Positions 1 to 7,016 of a DNA stretch of 13,996 bases are shown here, one piece after another. The stretch covers positions 1 through 13,996 of the forward strand of contig JALUBW010000115.1 in the NCBI GenBank assembly GCA_027044735.1, read 5' to 3'. A model generated the notes under the pieces. That model had not been told where the DNA came from. It did no database searches and saw only the letters and a list, made by a program, of their open reading frames with translations. The stretch comes from Anaerolineales bacterium. Lineage in GTDB: Bacteria > Chloroflexota > Anaerolineae > Anaerolineales > DRMV01. Numbering within the stretch: the first letter of the stretch is position 1; each line of letters opens with the position of its first letter. A program made the translations under genes and the position numbers.

Positions 1-167
1 AGTGGGGAAAAACATAGAAGACACAGAAACACCACAGAAAATACAAAAACTTTTTCTTTGCGTCTTTGCATTTCTCTGCGCGTCTTTGCGTCGCTCTCTC
101 TGCGTCTCTGTTTCCTCTGCGTCTTTGTTACCCTTGGCGCCCTTGGCGTTTCTTGGCGCCCTTGGCG
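1..167. repeat. Low-complexity intergenic repeat block, left of the methyltransferase
   Basis: This gene-free stretch is built from short degenerate units. It starts with CACAG/ACAGAAA-type words, passes through TCTTTGCGTCTTTGC and CTCTGCGTCT words, and ends with CCTTGGCGCCCTTGGCG units. The last part (about 131-183) is the reverse complement, with few changes, of the block at about 940-993, so the methyltransferase gene sits between inverted copies. The outer ACCACAG-type words recur in matching inverted order around 1100-1135. The open frames crossing it are simple translations of the repeat and are not believable genes. Confidence 0.8.
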
Positions 168-911
168 TTAAATCTCTCCGCGCGGGGCGTTGCCGATGAC
201 CATCATTTCGATGTCGTCTATCCGTAGGGGCTGGCTTTCAAATTGGCCGGGCTGGCAGCCGTAAATGCGCACGTTTTCAAAACCGGCCATTTCAAACAGC
301 ATCCGCGCTTCCGCAGGAATGTAGAGGCGTACCGCTTCGCGGAGCGGCGTGCCTTGCCAGGTGGGCGGAGTCTCCCACTTTTGGATGCCGCGCAGGAAGT
401 CAAAGCGCTGGTCGCCCGGCTGCCATTGGCGGTAGCGCCTGAGGCCGTTGAAGGTGGTCAGCACCAGCCCGCGGCCGGGCTTGAGCGCGGTTCTGACCGC
501 GCGCAGAAAAGCGACGTCGCGCTGCCAGCCGCCCAGCGCGCCCAGCCCCGCTTCGCCGATGGAAATTGCGGCGTCAAAAGCCGCCTCGGCCGCGTCGCCC
601 AGCAGGCTTGGCAAATCGGCCACGCTGCCCTGCAGGCACGTGATTTTCACCCCGGCTTGGGCTGCCCGCTGCCGCGCCGCTTCCAGCAGCCGCGGGGAAA
701 TGTCTACGCCCACCACCTGATAGCCGCGGCGAGCCAGTTCAATGGCGTGGCGTCCGGCGCCGCAGCCCAAATCCAAAACCTTGGCCGGAGGAGTCAAGCC
801 CAGCGCGGTTTCAAGGAAGTCCACCTCTTGGCGTGTGCCGGGCAGAAATTTGGCGTCTAAGTGCTGGAGCGAGAGTTCGGCAAACTGCGGGTCTTCCCAA
901 GGGCTTTTCAT
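168..911 (-). CDS. Class I SAM-dependent methyltransferase
   Basis: A 247-residue soluble protein with a Rossmann-type methyltransferase fold. Motif I is VLDLGCGAG (residues 45-53, the SAM glycine loop). An acidic residue closes the next strand in VVGVDIS (D70), where the SAM ribose would bind. The later GRGLVLTTFN segment fits motif IV/V. These are established family hallmarks; the substrate cannot be told. The ATG at 911 was chosen because GGAG lies 7 bases upstream and the family fold begins right after it. A longer frame to 1064 only translates the 9-bp tandem repeat into Leu/Ala-rich sequence. The last codons (Arg-Gly-Glu-Ile-stop) lie inside the left inverted repeat. There is no obvious operon partner; the NUDIX gene upstream is separated by repeats. 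Confidence 0.9.
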   Translation of the reverse strand: MKSPWEDPQFAELSLQHLDAKFLPGTRQEVDFLETALGLTPPAKVLDLGCGAGRHAIELARRGYQVVGVDISPRLLEAARQRAAQAGVKITCLQGSVADLPSLLGDAAEAAFDAAISIGEAGLGALGGWQRDVAFLRAVRTALKPGRGLVLTTFNGLRRYRQWQPGDQRFDFLRGIQKWETPPTWQGTPLREAVRLYIPAEARMLFEMAGFENVRIYGCQPGQFESQPLRIDDIEMMVIGNAPRGEI

Positions 912-939
912 GGGGCTTCTCCGAAGTGGCGCAGAGTAA

Positions 940-1062
940 CGCGGAGAGGTTAACGCTAAGGGCGCCAAGAGCGCCAAGGTCGCCAAGGCCGCCAAGAGCG
1001 CCAAGGTCGCCAAGGTCGCCAAGGCCGCCAAGAGCGCCAAGGGCGCCAAGAGCGCCAAGGAC
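940..1062. repeat. 9-bp tandem repeat (CGCCAAGRN) within the right inverted-repeat block
   Basis: About ten consecutive units of CGCCAAG plus two variable bases (ag, gt, gc, gg) run from about 963 to 1060. They are preceded by GCGGAGAGGTTAACGCTAAG. The left half (about 940-993) is the inverted counterpart of 131-183. Because the period is a multiple of three, all frames stay open, which explains the spurious Ala/Leu- or Arg/Pro-rich open frames here. It lies immediately upstream of the methyltransferase start. Confidence 0.9.
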
Positions 1063-1195
1063 AAAAACCACAGATTGGCGCAGATTTTTTCTGTGTTCTC
1101 TGTAAATTTCTGTGTTTTCTGTGGTTTTTTCTCTCAATCGGTGCAAATCTGTGTCAATCGGTGGATAATTTTCTGTTTTTTCTTCCCTCTGCCGC
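1063..1195. repeat. AT-rich CACAG/CTGTG repeat block
   Basis: A gene-free stretch of repeated words such as TTTCTGTG, TTCTCTGT, CACAGATTGGCGCAGAT and AATCTGTGTCAATCGGTGG. Together with 940-1062 it fills the space between the NUDIX stop and the methyltransferase start. It resembles the outer part of the block at 1-60 read on the other strand. No promoter or terminator is clear in it. Confidence 0.7.
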
Positions 1196-1681
1196 TCACA
1201 TGTAAATCACATACTCCTCAGGCGGGAAATTGGGGTGAGGCTGAAAACGGAGCACGGTGATTTTACCTTGCAAGACTCGTGTGGCCAACATCCGGCTGAA
1301 GGGTTGGAGGCGGGGCAAGTTTTGGACTGCCGCCAGGTCAAAAAAGCGCGCTTCGTCCACTTCGCGGCCGTCGGCGCGGCTTGCCTCGCTCAAGGCGCGG
1401 AGCAGGAAAATCAGATAGGCGTTGTTTTCTTCGGCGTTCACCCGACTGCGGACGGCAATCAGCCCTTCAATTTCGGCTTCGACGCCGGCTTCCTCCCAAA
1501 CTTCGCGCCGGATGGCCGCGTCTATGGTTTCGCCCCGCTCCACAAAGCCGCTGGGGATGGCCCAATCACCCACGTGCCTGCCCAAGGCCCGCCGAATCAG
1601 GAGGGCTTTGTGCCGGAAAAGCACCACGCCCCCCACACCGATGGAGTAGCCTCTACGGTATTTTTCGCGGTCGTAGTGCAC
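1196..1681 (-). CDS. NUDIX hydrolase
   Basis: A 161-residue protein with a complete Nudix box at residues 45-67: G-x5-E-x7-R-E-V-x-E-E-A-G-V, with G45, E51, R59, E60, E63 and E64 in register. The family cleaves nucleoside diphosphates linked to another group, using Mg2+ bound by the box glutamates. The N-terminal strand (YSIGVGGVVLF) and the PSGFVERGE approach are typical. Substrate specificity is unknown. The start is GTG at 1681, supported by AGGAG six bases upstream; no better ATG exists in frame. It is probably monocistronic, with repeat-rich spacers on both sides. The C-terminus (FPPEEYVIYM) is intact. Confidence 0.92.
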   Translation of the reverse strand: MHYDREKYRRGYSIGVGGVVLFRHKALLIRRALGRHVGDWAIPSGFVERGETIDAAIRREVWEEAGVEAEIEGLIAVRSRVNAEENNAYLIFLLRALSEASRADGREVDEARFFDLAAVQNLPRLQPFSRMLATRVLQGKITVLRFQPHPNFPPEEYVIYM

Positions 1682-1739
1682 GATGTTCTCCTATTGAGGA
1701 AAATCGGTCAATAATGAAAGTAATGTTGTTATGCCTGAA

Positions 1740-1930
1740 CGCCCTCACTTATCCCCCGCCGCCTCGCTCGGCCTTCAACTTGGCCTTCAACTTCGCTCAG
1801 CCCAGGCGCTCGGCGGCTGCCCCCTTCTCTCTCCCATTGGGAGAGAGAAGGGGGCGCGGTGCTGAGGCTTTGCCGAAGCACCCGCGGGGGAAGAGTGAGG
1901 GCGCAGCCATCGCTTAACCACTTTATGGTG
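1740..1930. repeat. Intergenic repeat with strong palindrome
   Basis: This non-coding spacer lies between the lipoprotein and NUDIX genes. It contains CTTCAACTTCGCTCAGCCCAG, a dispersed intergenic word type, and then a near-perfect hairpin at 1819-1855. The hairpin has a 16-bp stem CCCCCTTCTCTCTCCC (1820-1835) with its exact complement at 1839-1854, a 3-base loop and one more G-C pair outside. No T-run follows on either strand, so it looks like a REP-like element rather than a standard intrinsic terminator, although it could still end the lipoprotein transcript. Confidence 0.7.
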
Positions 1931-1976
1931 AGTTCAATAAGGAAAGGCGCGCCTGCCGACGGTAGGCGTATTGCAT

Positions 1977-3275
1977 TCATTGCCCCTTCACGATGAGGAA
2001 GTCCACCCGCTCGGCGTTGGGCATGGCTTCTTGAGGCGCGTTGGGGAAGGGGATTTGCCGCATTTCCCCTCCTTCCGGTGGAAGCCAGTAGAGGGCGCCG
2101 AGCGAGGTGTCTGGGTTCATCTTGAACGTTTTGAGCACAAGGCCCTTTCGCCACGCCTGAGGGCGGTTCGCGCCTTCCCATGGCCAACCCCAGTGCCAGA
2201 ACGCCGGTAGGGTGAGGCGGAAGACGACCTCGCCGTTTTGCTCTACCACGATGCCGCGGCCGAAGAATTGGGCGCTATCCGGCACCATCCAGAGGCGGAC
2301 GTTGCCCGTGCTGAAAGTGTCCATCACGGGGAAATGCAAGCAACGGGCGGAAGGCTTTGCCCCTTGGGTGTGGTGTGTCGCGTTCCACGGGGCCGTTGCA
2401 ACGAAGGTGGGGCATTGTGGAGCCTCGGCGGGGTCGCTTGCCAGCGCGATGATGGCGACTTCCTGCGCGCCGGTGCGCTGCACCCGTGCGGTGAGCACGT
2501 CGGGATGGTGATACGACGAAGGCAATTCAGGCAAAGCCAGTTCCTGCAGTTGCTTTGTGCGGGTATCCCAAAGCAGAAGGCTCCATTTGCCGGTGGTGTG
2601 CACATTGGGGGCGGTGGGCGTGGGGGGCGTGGTGGCGATTTCCCAGTGCAGGCCGTAAAGGGTGTGGTCGTCCAGCCAGCCCAAGGGGAAGGCGGTGCTT
2701 TTTCCGCTGAGGATGGCGTTTTTGCCCGTGGCGCACATCAGGTCTTGGGTTTGGCCGGCGCGGGCGTTCAGCATACGCCAGCAGGGCGCGTCGGCGTTGG
2801 CGTCGTCTTGCAGCACCACCGAGGCTTCGTCGCCGCGCCATGTGCTTCCCCAAAGCGGCGCACCGCGCGCCTGCTTCAGGCGGAAAACTTTTGTGAGTTT
2901 TCGCGTTTGCAGGTTCAGCGTCCAGAAAGTCCATCCTTCCTCGTTTTCGCTCAGCAGCCAGAGCGCATCGCCGCTGTTGGAGGGCGGCAAGTACCAATTT
3001 GTGGCCTTGGGCAGGGCGAGGCTCGCCAAAGTCTCCCAGCGGAGGGGCTGGTCGCTGCTGCTGTAGAGGCCGAGGAAGAAGCGCCCGTTGGCGCGCCACA
3101 AAGCGACGCTTTCGGCGGGGCCTGAAGGGGGCGTATTGGGCTTGGTGGGCGTGGCTGTGGCGGGGCTTGGGGTTGAGCGCTCCGCCTGCGGCGGCGTGGT
3201 TGGAGGTGTCGCTTTGGCGATGCATCCGCTGAGCAGGAAAAGAGCGAGCGAGAGGAAAAGAAGGATTTTCTTCAT
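1977..3275 (-). CDS. Lipoprotein of unknown function
   Basis: A 432-residue exported protein. Residues 1-17 form a type II signal peptide (MKK, a Leu/Phe-rich core, then LLSGC) with the lipobox cysteine at residue 18. A Pro/Thr/Ser-rich linker follows to about residue 55. The rest is Trp-rich with repeated strand-like segments (WFWTLNLQ, WSLLLWDTRT, LYWLPPEGG) suggesting a beta-propeller-like or other all-beta fold; this is a guess and no family was recognised. ATG at 3275 is preferred over the TTG at 3290 because GAGGAGGT ends about five bases before it and the longer start would lie over that site. It is the last gene of a probable operon with the membrane protein (73-base gap) and the nucleotidyltransferase upstream. 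Confidence 0.85.
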   Translation of the reverse strand: MKKILLFLSLALFLLSGCIAKATPPTTPPQAERSTPSPATATPTKPNTPPSGPAESVALWRANGRFFLGLYSSSDQPLRWETLASLALPKATNWYLPPSNSGDALWLLSENEEGWTFWTLNLQTRKLTKVFRLKQARGAPLWGSTWRGDEASVVLQDDANADAPCWRMLNARAGQTQDLMCATGKNAILSGKSTAFPLGWLDDHTLYGLHWEIATTPPTPTAPNVHTTGKWSLLLWDTRTKQLQELALPELPSSYHHPDVLTARVQRTGAQEVAIIALASDPAEAPQCPTFVATAPWNATHHTQGAKPSARCLHFPVMDTFSTGNVRLWMVPDSAQFFGRGIVVEQNGEVVFRLTLPAFWHWGWPWEGANRPQAWRKGLVLKTFKMNPDTSLGALYWLPPEGGEMRQIPFPNAPQEAMPNAERVDFLIVKGQ

Positions 3276-3348
3276 GATCCACCTCCTCAAACCTTCAATG
3301 GGGTAAAAGTTGGATTTTGATGGGAATCGGAGCCGCCGTGTGCTTGTT

Positions 3349-3786
3349 TTACGCTGTGGCGAGGAGCAACATTCCCAGGGCCTGCGCGGTCGCGCCTAAG
3401 ACAAAGATGCCGAAGAGCGCCGGAAGCGATTGACGAGCAGCGTGTCGACTTAAAGTGGCGCCAATCAACAACAGCAAGGCGAGTGGCGCGTAGTAAAGCC
3501 CAACGGAAAAAAGGCTGAGAGCAGCGAATGAAGTTGTAGCCCCCGCAGCCACGGCTGTGATGTGCATCCGGCGTGGCCATGCGTGTATTGCTGAAAGCAG
3601 CGCAATCCCCGGCAGCAGCACGAGTTCCAGAAAGTACAGCGCCGGCAGTGGCCAGACGGGCTGATGCATGGCGATGATACCCCACGAATACACGGTAACG
3701 ATGACGCTGTAAAGAAAGGCAATGGCGAGGAGTACTTTTTCCATGCTTTGGGAAAGCGCAGGGTTGGTTATGTTCGAGGTGTTCAT
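3349..3786 (-). CDS. Small multi-pass membrane protein
   Basis: A 145-residue hydrophobic protein with about four to five predicted membrane segments: roughly residues 17-38, 46-68, a long hydrophobic stretch 76-112 that may be two helices, and 122-144. The loop WPRRMH after the second segment carries positive charges. No catalytic motif or known family was recognised. The ATG at 3786 follows AGGAGG at about five bases. The gene lies 32 bases downstream of the nucleotidyltransferase stop, and a stem-loop covering that stop ends at its ribosome site, so coupled or modulated translation is plausible. Its role is unknown. Confidence 0.78.
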   Translation of the reverse strand: MNTSNITNPALSQSMEKVLLAIAFLYSVIVTVYSWGIIAMHQPVWPLPALYFLELVLLPGIALLSAIHAWPRRMHITAVAAGATTSFAALSLFSVGLYYAPLALLLLIGATLSRHAARQSLPALFGIFVLGATAQALGMLLLATA

Positions 3787-3795
3787 TGATGCCTC

Positions 3796-3822
3796 CTAAA
3801 AGCAAAGGCGGCGTGCTTTTAG
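3796..3822 (-). promoter_or_regulatory. Intercistronic hairpin at the ribosome site of the membrane protein gene
   Basis: CTAAAAGC (3796-3803) and GCTTTTAG (3815-3822) form a perfect 8-bp stem around an 11-base GC-rich loop. On the minus strand the first arm contains the nucleotidyltransferase stop codon, and the second arm runs directly into the AGGAGG of the next gene. It could tie translation of the second gene to ribosomes finishing the first. The structure is seen; the regulatory role is inference. Confidence 0.45.
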
Positions 3823-4628
3823 CGCAGGATTGCTCTTTGTCGCGCTATTGTGGTTCGGGTCAATCCCCACACTTCTGCCAAGGCATCGATGAATAGTTCG
3901 TCCAATTTCTCGAGGGGTGCGGCTTGTCTTTGGTGTTTGATTTCGTAAGTCTGAAGCCGTGCTAACCGTTGCTCTATGAATTGGTTGAGTACATCTATCC
4001 GCGGGCCGCGGTCTAATTCCTTGCCTGCCCGCTTGGCGCGCACCAATGCTTTTATGGCCTCTTTTAGCGTTGGGTCGGTCACCAGTTTCTCGACCAGCGT
4101 TTTGAACTCGGTGGGTACCACGCCATAGCCTTTTTCTATCCACTGGACGGCTAAGAGGGGGCGCAGCACGTACAAATACTTTTTGCGCCACACCGTGTCG
4201 CCTCTCAGGTACTCGCGATAATTGTTTCGTGCCATGTGAAGGTAATGATAACTGCTGGCCATGGGGGAGTAGTACTCGCCGAGCAGCGCCCTCATGCGTT
4301 GGGCGACGGTGTATTCTTCCAGATACACCATAGGCGAGCCCAGCCATTCCATCAGCGGTGGATTGGATTTGTAGAACAACCAAAGCGCCTTTTGTAAATC
4401 CCACCCGCTGATGTCGAGGCGTTCGCTGAGGGGGCATTCAATGACGTCGCGTTTTTTCTGGATAGAGAGGTACCATGCCGGAGGGTGCAAATACAGGAAC
4501 CGAACGTCGTAGTCGCTATCTTGGGAAGGGAAGCCCCATGCCCGGCTGCCTGCTTCGCAAGCGTAGAGCACTTTGACGTGGTGCGCGGCCTCTATTTCGC
4601 GTAGCCGTTGGATGATTTTTTGCTTCAT
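3819..4628 (-). CDS. YcgL/RlaP-type predicted nucleotidyltransferase (Pol beta superfamily)
   Basis: A 269-residue protein. The N-terminal half matches the predicted nucleotidyltransferase family PF10127 (YcgL/RlaP). It has GSRAWGF at residues 27-33, then DSDYDVRF with D39 and D41 as the metal-binding pair, the WYLSI segment, and LDISGWDL at 71-78, which may supply the third acidic residue. The conserved KKYLYVLRPLLAVQWI segment (149-164) is also typical. Members are proposed to transfer nucleotides to an unknown acceptor, and some sit beside RNA-repair genes; no RNA ligase is visible here. The ATG at 4628 has only a weak ribosome site. It overlaps by four bases (ATGA) the end of an open frame left by a transposase remnant, which I regard as accidental. 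Confidence 0.85.
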   Translation of the reverse strand: MKQKIIQRLREIEAAHHVKVLYACEAGSRAWGFPSQDSDYDVRFLYLHPPAWYLSIQKKRDVIECPLSERLDISGWDLQKALWLFYKSNPPLMEWLGSPMVYLEEYTVAQRMRALLGEYYSPMASSYHYLHMARNNYREYLRGDTVWRKKYLYVLRPLLAVQWIEKGYGVVPTEFKTLVEKLVTDPTLKEAIKALVRAKRAGKELDRGPRIDVLNQFIEQRLARLQTYEIKHQRQAAPLEKLDELFIDALAEVWGLTRTTIARQRAILR

Positions 4629-4931
4629 GGCTTAGGTGAGAGGGGGCGCTTAATTTGCAATGGCATCCAGTAAAGTGGCGAAGGGCGAGTGATTTTGCCC
4701 TCAAAACGCAGATACACCACCTGTCCGGTTTCCCAGGCTTCGTTTTGCTTCATCAGCGTGGTGCTTATCAACCGCCGGCAAGATGCCTCGTTAGAGGAAA
4801 TGCTTACCACTCACCACTTGGGTCCGCCGCCGGATTTCCTGGTGCAGTCGCTCAACCACATTGCTGGTGAGCGGCTGCTGTTGGTGGCTTTTTGGGAACG
4901 CAAAAACTACAGGACTGGTTGTACCACTTGA
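4625..4931 (-). pseudogene. IS256-family transposase remnant (C-terminal end, frameshifted)
   Basis: Read on the minus strand, one frame from about 4931 to 4811 gives AFPKSH..., TSNVVERLHQEIRRRTQVV. A second frame from 4810 continues NEASCRRL, then LMKQNEAWETGQ. Together these match in order the C-terminal signature of IS256/mutator transposases (AFPxxH, TTNxIERLNxEIxRRTRVV, FPNEASxLRL, EEWxTGxR). A small insertion around GTGGTGAGTGGT breaks the frame between RTQVV and SNEAS. The N-terminal catalytic region and both terminal repeats are missing. The fragment lies between chromosomal genes and the truncated end of the cassette array. Confidence 0.75.
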
Positions 4932-4967
4932 CTCCAAAAGTCTATTTTGAGCATGCAGTAATCAAGA

Positions 4968-5533
4968 GGCGCAGCCCGACCGCTCGCAGCCACGGCCAAA
5001 AAAGACCGCACGGCCAAGAATCAGAGAAAGCCTACCGTCGCCCGGCCACCGGAACGCGCGGCCTGCCGACCGCAGCGCGGGCTGGGGAAGCAAGCGACCG
5101 GCCTTTGCGCTGCTTCCAGTTTAGCATCGGCCATGCCTTTGCGCAAGCCCCTTGGCCTGGCCGGCAGAGGAACCCCCGCGAGCGCCCCCGACCATCGCGA
5201 CGCCACGGAAGGCCGCCGCGCACGCCATGGGCGCAGCCCTCGCGGCCAGACGTCGCCTGCGACGTCCCGCACGCCTGCCCTCGGAGCCCCCGCGCGGCCG
5301 AACAAAACGCGTCCCTTCCGCAGCGCCGGCCGACCGACGGCCGCCTCGGCCTCCTCGCCATCCGCCTTCCGGAGCAGCCGCGGGCGCTCCAAATGCTAAA
5401 GAGCCACGCCTCCCGCCGCAGCGAGAGCCCAAATCATAACCTCGGCCTGCCGGAACCACTGCCCCTCGCCGCCCCTGACCCCGGCGCAGCCCGACCACGC
5501 CTGCCTTGCCCCTTCGCTCTTCCAACCCAATGC
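4968..5533 (-). repeat. GC-rich non-coding cassette module, copy A (terminal cassette)
   Basis: About 566 bases that are nearly the same as 13470-13996 (copy C); the last third (4970-5267) is also shared with 11486-11785 (copy B). On the minus strand it begins directly after attC-1, and 5454-5533 matches the cassette head at 13268-13347. It ends at GCGCC, where copies B and C continue into GCCCAAC of an attC, so its own attC is lost. The long open frames across it are low-complexity Arg/Pro/Ala translations on both strands and are rejected as genes. Confidence 0.85.
5118..5146 (-). promoter_or_regulatory. Predicted sigma70-type promoter in module copy A
   Basis: Minus strand: -35 TTGCGC (5141-5146), 17-base spacer, -10 TAAACT (5118-5123) with an extended TG one base upstream. 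The boxes and spacing are kept in copies B and C. It points away from attC-1 toward the lost attC end at 4968 and the transposase remnant. Confidence 0.55.
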
Positions 5534-5659
5534 GCCCAACGAGCGCGTCAGCGGCACGGCAGCGCCGTCCAACCACCACGGCAGGCGACGCTACTTTGCC
5601 CGACCAACTACCACGGCGAGCCCACGGCGCAGCCGCGTCCGCTGAACGCGGGGTTAGGC
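5534..5659 (-). other. attC recombination site 1
   Basis: 126 bp. On the minus strand: outer box GCCTAAC (5653-5659), inner arm TTCAGCGGACGCGGC, a long imperfect hairpin centre, inner arm GCCGTGCCGCTGAC, outer box GTTGGGC (5534-5540). The first arm has one extra base (the A of GGACG) relative to the second, the placement expected of the extrahelical base when the cassette reads on this strand. The centre belongs to the GCCGTCCAACCACCACGGC sub-type shared with attC-3. Confidence 0.88.
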
Positions 5660-5669
5660 AAAAGCACCC

Positions 5670-5704
5670 AAAAAACAGGCCGCTCCTCTCTTGGGGTAGC
5701 GGCC
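5670..5704 (-). terminator. Intrinsic terminator after the exported-protein cassette
   Basis: On the minus strand, GGCCGCT ... AGCGGCC (5698-5704 with 5678-5684) encloses an inner CCCC/GAGG pairing and an AAGA loop. It is followed by TGTTTTTT (5670-5677). It lies 25 bases after the stop of the 5729-6490 gene and just before attC-1, so it would end the three-gene transcript. Confidence 0.75.
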
Positions 5705-5728
5705 CGGAACTACGACACTACTTTTGTT

Positions 5729-6490
5729 CTATGGCTTGAGAGTAAACACCCACGGCCCTTGCTGCTGCGGCATCAACAGTGAGGCTACCCGCCTTTCCGC
5801 TTCTTCTTGGGACATTCCTTTAGGCTTGCCCACTACACGACAACCACCTACCCCTTCTTCCTCAATGGGAGCGAGCTGAATACCCTCCGAGGCCAGTGCC
5901 TTTTGCACCGCACTGCAATCTGGCTTCGCTAGACTAGGCCCAGACAATGCAGCAATAACGAGGCGTTGTAACATTGGCTTCGCGATGCGAGGTTTATCTG
6001 GTGCCTCAAAAGTGAGAGTATCACAACGCCACATCACACCTCCTGCATCCTTCTCATACCTCAACAGCTCTCCTTGGATCAGGGGCCACTTTCCCATTGT
6101 GGTCTCCAACCAGCTTTCGCCGAAGGACCAATCCATTGAAGAAGATGGCAATGTAAAACAAACCTGTGCATGTACCCGACCGTGAGCAATCTCTTGGAGA
6201 TCCAACGCCTCTAAGCGAACAGTTACCCCAAATTGGTGTACCTCCAACGGCATACTCAATGGGGGCATTTTTGGAGCATCGGGATTTTCCAGTATCACCG
6301 TCGTTCCATTAGGAGAGAGGCGAGTAGGCTGAGGGCCTGCCTCTACTGTAGGTTGGGCTGTCAGTAAAGTGGGGGGATTAGGTACAGCAGAGGCCATTTT
6401 TTGAGGATAGACAAAGAAGTAAACCACTCCTATGATAGTAGCTAAGAGCAAAATGAGAGTAAGCCAGCTTAGGGGTTTTCGCGCAAACAT
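5729..6490 (-). CDS. Membrane-anchored extracytoplasmic protein, cassette Y gene 3
   Basis: A 253-residue protein. Residues about 9-28 form one hydrophobic segment after a short positive start (MFARK), either a signal anchor or an uncleaved signal peptide. A Pro/Thr-rich linker follows to about residue 75. The exported part is strand-rich, has four cysteines (in VCF, RCD, PDCS and GGCR) that could form disulfides, and ends in a region with alternating acidic helices (MSQEEAERRVASLL). No family was recognised. The ATG at 6490 has GGAGG five bases upstream. It follows the DUF2690-like gene by 22 bases and the HTH gene further up, so the three look like one operon carried by a single cassette. 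An intrinsic terminator lies 25 bases downstream. Confidence 0.8.
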   Translation of the reverse strand: MFARKPLSWLTLILLLATIIGVVYFFVYPQKMASAVPNPPTLLTAQPTVEAGPQPTRLSPNGTTVILENPDAPKMPPLSMPLEVHQFGVTVRLEALDLQEIAHGRVHAQVCFTLPSSSMDWSFGESWLETTMGKWPLIQGELLRYEKDAGGVMWRCDTLTFEAPDKPRIAKPMLQRLVIAALSGPSLAKPDCSAVQKALASEGIQLAPIEEEGVGGCRVVGKPKGMSQEEAERRVASLLMPQQQGPWVFTLKP

Positions 6491-6512
6491 TTTTTCCTCC
6501 CATACATTTGTG

Positions 6513-6974
6513 TTAGTGGCTTGTGCAAGGAGACAACGCAGGGTAACTCACGTAATACGAAGTCAACCTGCCACAAGCGTTCCAAGAAGGCTCGGGAACT
6601 GGGTCATAATATTGAGCGGTATATACTACTTGCCCTGGGCCTATTTTGCCAGGTGAGTTACGGTAATAAAGATACGTGTTGGCCCCTTCCCACCACATCC
6701 AGTAGGCTAGCGTAGATTGAGCATAGTGCCTTCCGCTGGAATTTCTGGTTCGCCCCCACAAAGTATTACAACTCATTGAAAAGCGAAGCTCAATCTTGCC
6801 ATTAGAGATGTACCGATATTCCCACGTGGTGGCTTGCTGATCGCATTGGGTAGTGTGCGGATCTAGGCCATTGCATCCGCTCCCTGAACAAAGAGGGGCG
6901 GGAGCAAATGCTGTTCCTGCTATGAGAAATACAAACAGCCAAAGTGCCCCAGCGAATTTAAGAATAGTCTTCAT
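6513..6974 (-). CDS. Secreted DUF2690-like protein, cassette Y gene 2
   Basis: A 153-residue protein with a signal peptide (residues 1 to about 24, MKTILKF start, cleavage near AFA). The mature part has the DUF2690 pattern: GCNGLDPHTTQC (33-44), a Thr-Thr-Trp step, then GKIELRFSMSCNTLWGR (59-75). In that family, common in Actinobacteria and other environmental bacteria, the function is unknown. Six cysteines (29, 34, 44, 69, 134, 150) suggest disulfide bonds outside the cell. The Tyr/Trp-rich C-terminal half is not recognised. The ATG at 6974 has GGAGG at five bases. It lies 42 bases after the HTH gene and 22 before the next exported protein, so it is probably co-transcribed. Confidence 0.82.
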   Translation of the reverse strand: MKTILKFAGALWLFVFLIAGTAFAPAPLCSGSGCNGLDPHTTQCDQQATTWEYRYISNGKIELRFSMSCNTLWGRTRNSSGRHYAQSTLAYWMWWEGANTYLYYRNSPGKIGPGQVVYTAQYYDPVPEPSWNACGRLTSYYVSYPALSPCTSH

Positions 6975-7016
6975 AGTTCCCTCCCATAAAATCTGGACGG
7001 CGGAATTTTTACCATC

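Noticed and set aside
912..1064. N-terminal extension of the methyltransferase resembling a hydrophobic Leu/Ala leader
   Set aside because: It is only the translation of the 9-bp tandem repeat; a ribosome site and the family fold support the ATG at 911.
4625..4810. Short open frame overlapping the nucleotidyltransferase start as ATGA, suggesting a coupled small gene
   Set aside because: Its sequence matches the C-terminal end of IS256-type transposases in a shifted frame, so it is a remnant and the overlap is accidental.
5404..5445. 13-codon minus-strand micro-ORF (MIWALAAAGG...) kept in module copies A and C
   Set aside because: The surrounding non-coding sequence is equally conserved, the ribosome site is poor, and the one codon difference changes the amino acid, so there is no evidence of coding.
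4892..5782. Long plus-strand open frame (296 codons) across module copy A
   Set aside because: It runs through a repeated GC-rich non-coding module, attC-1 and a terminator, has Arg/Pro/Ala-rich composition with no domain, and opposes all real genes.
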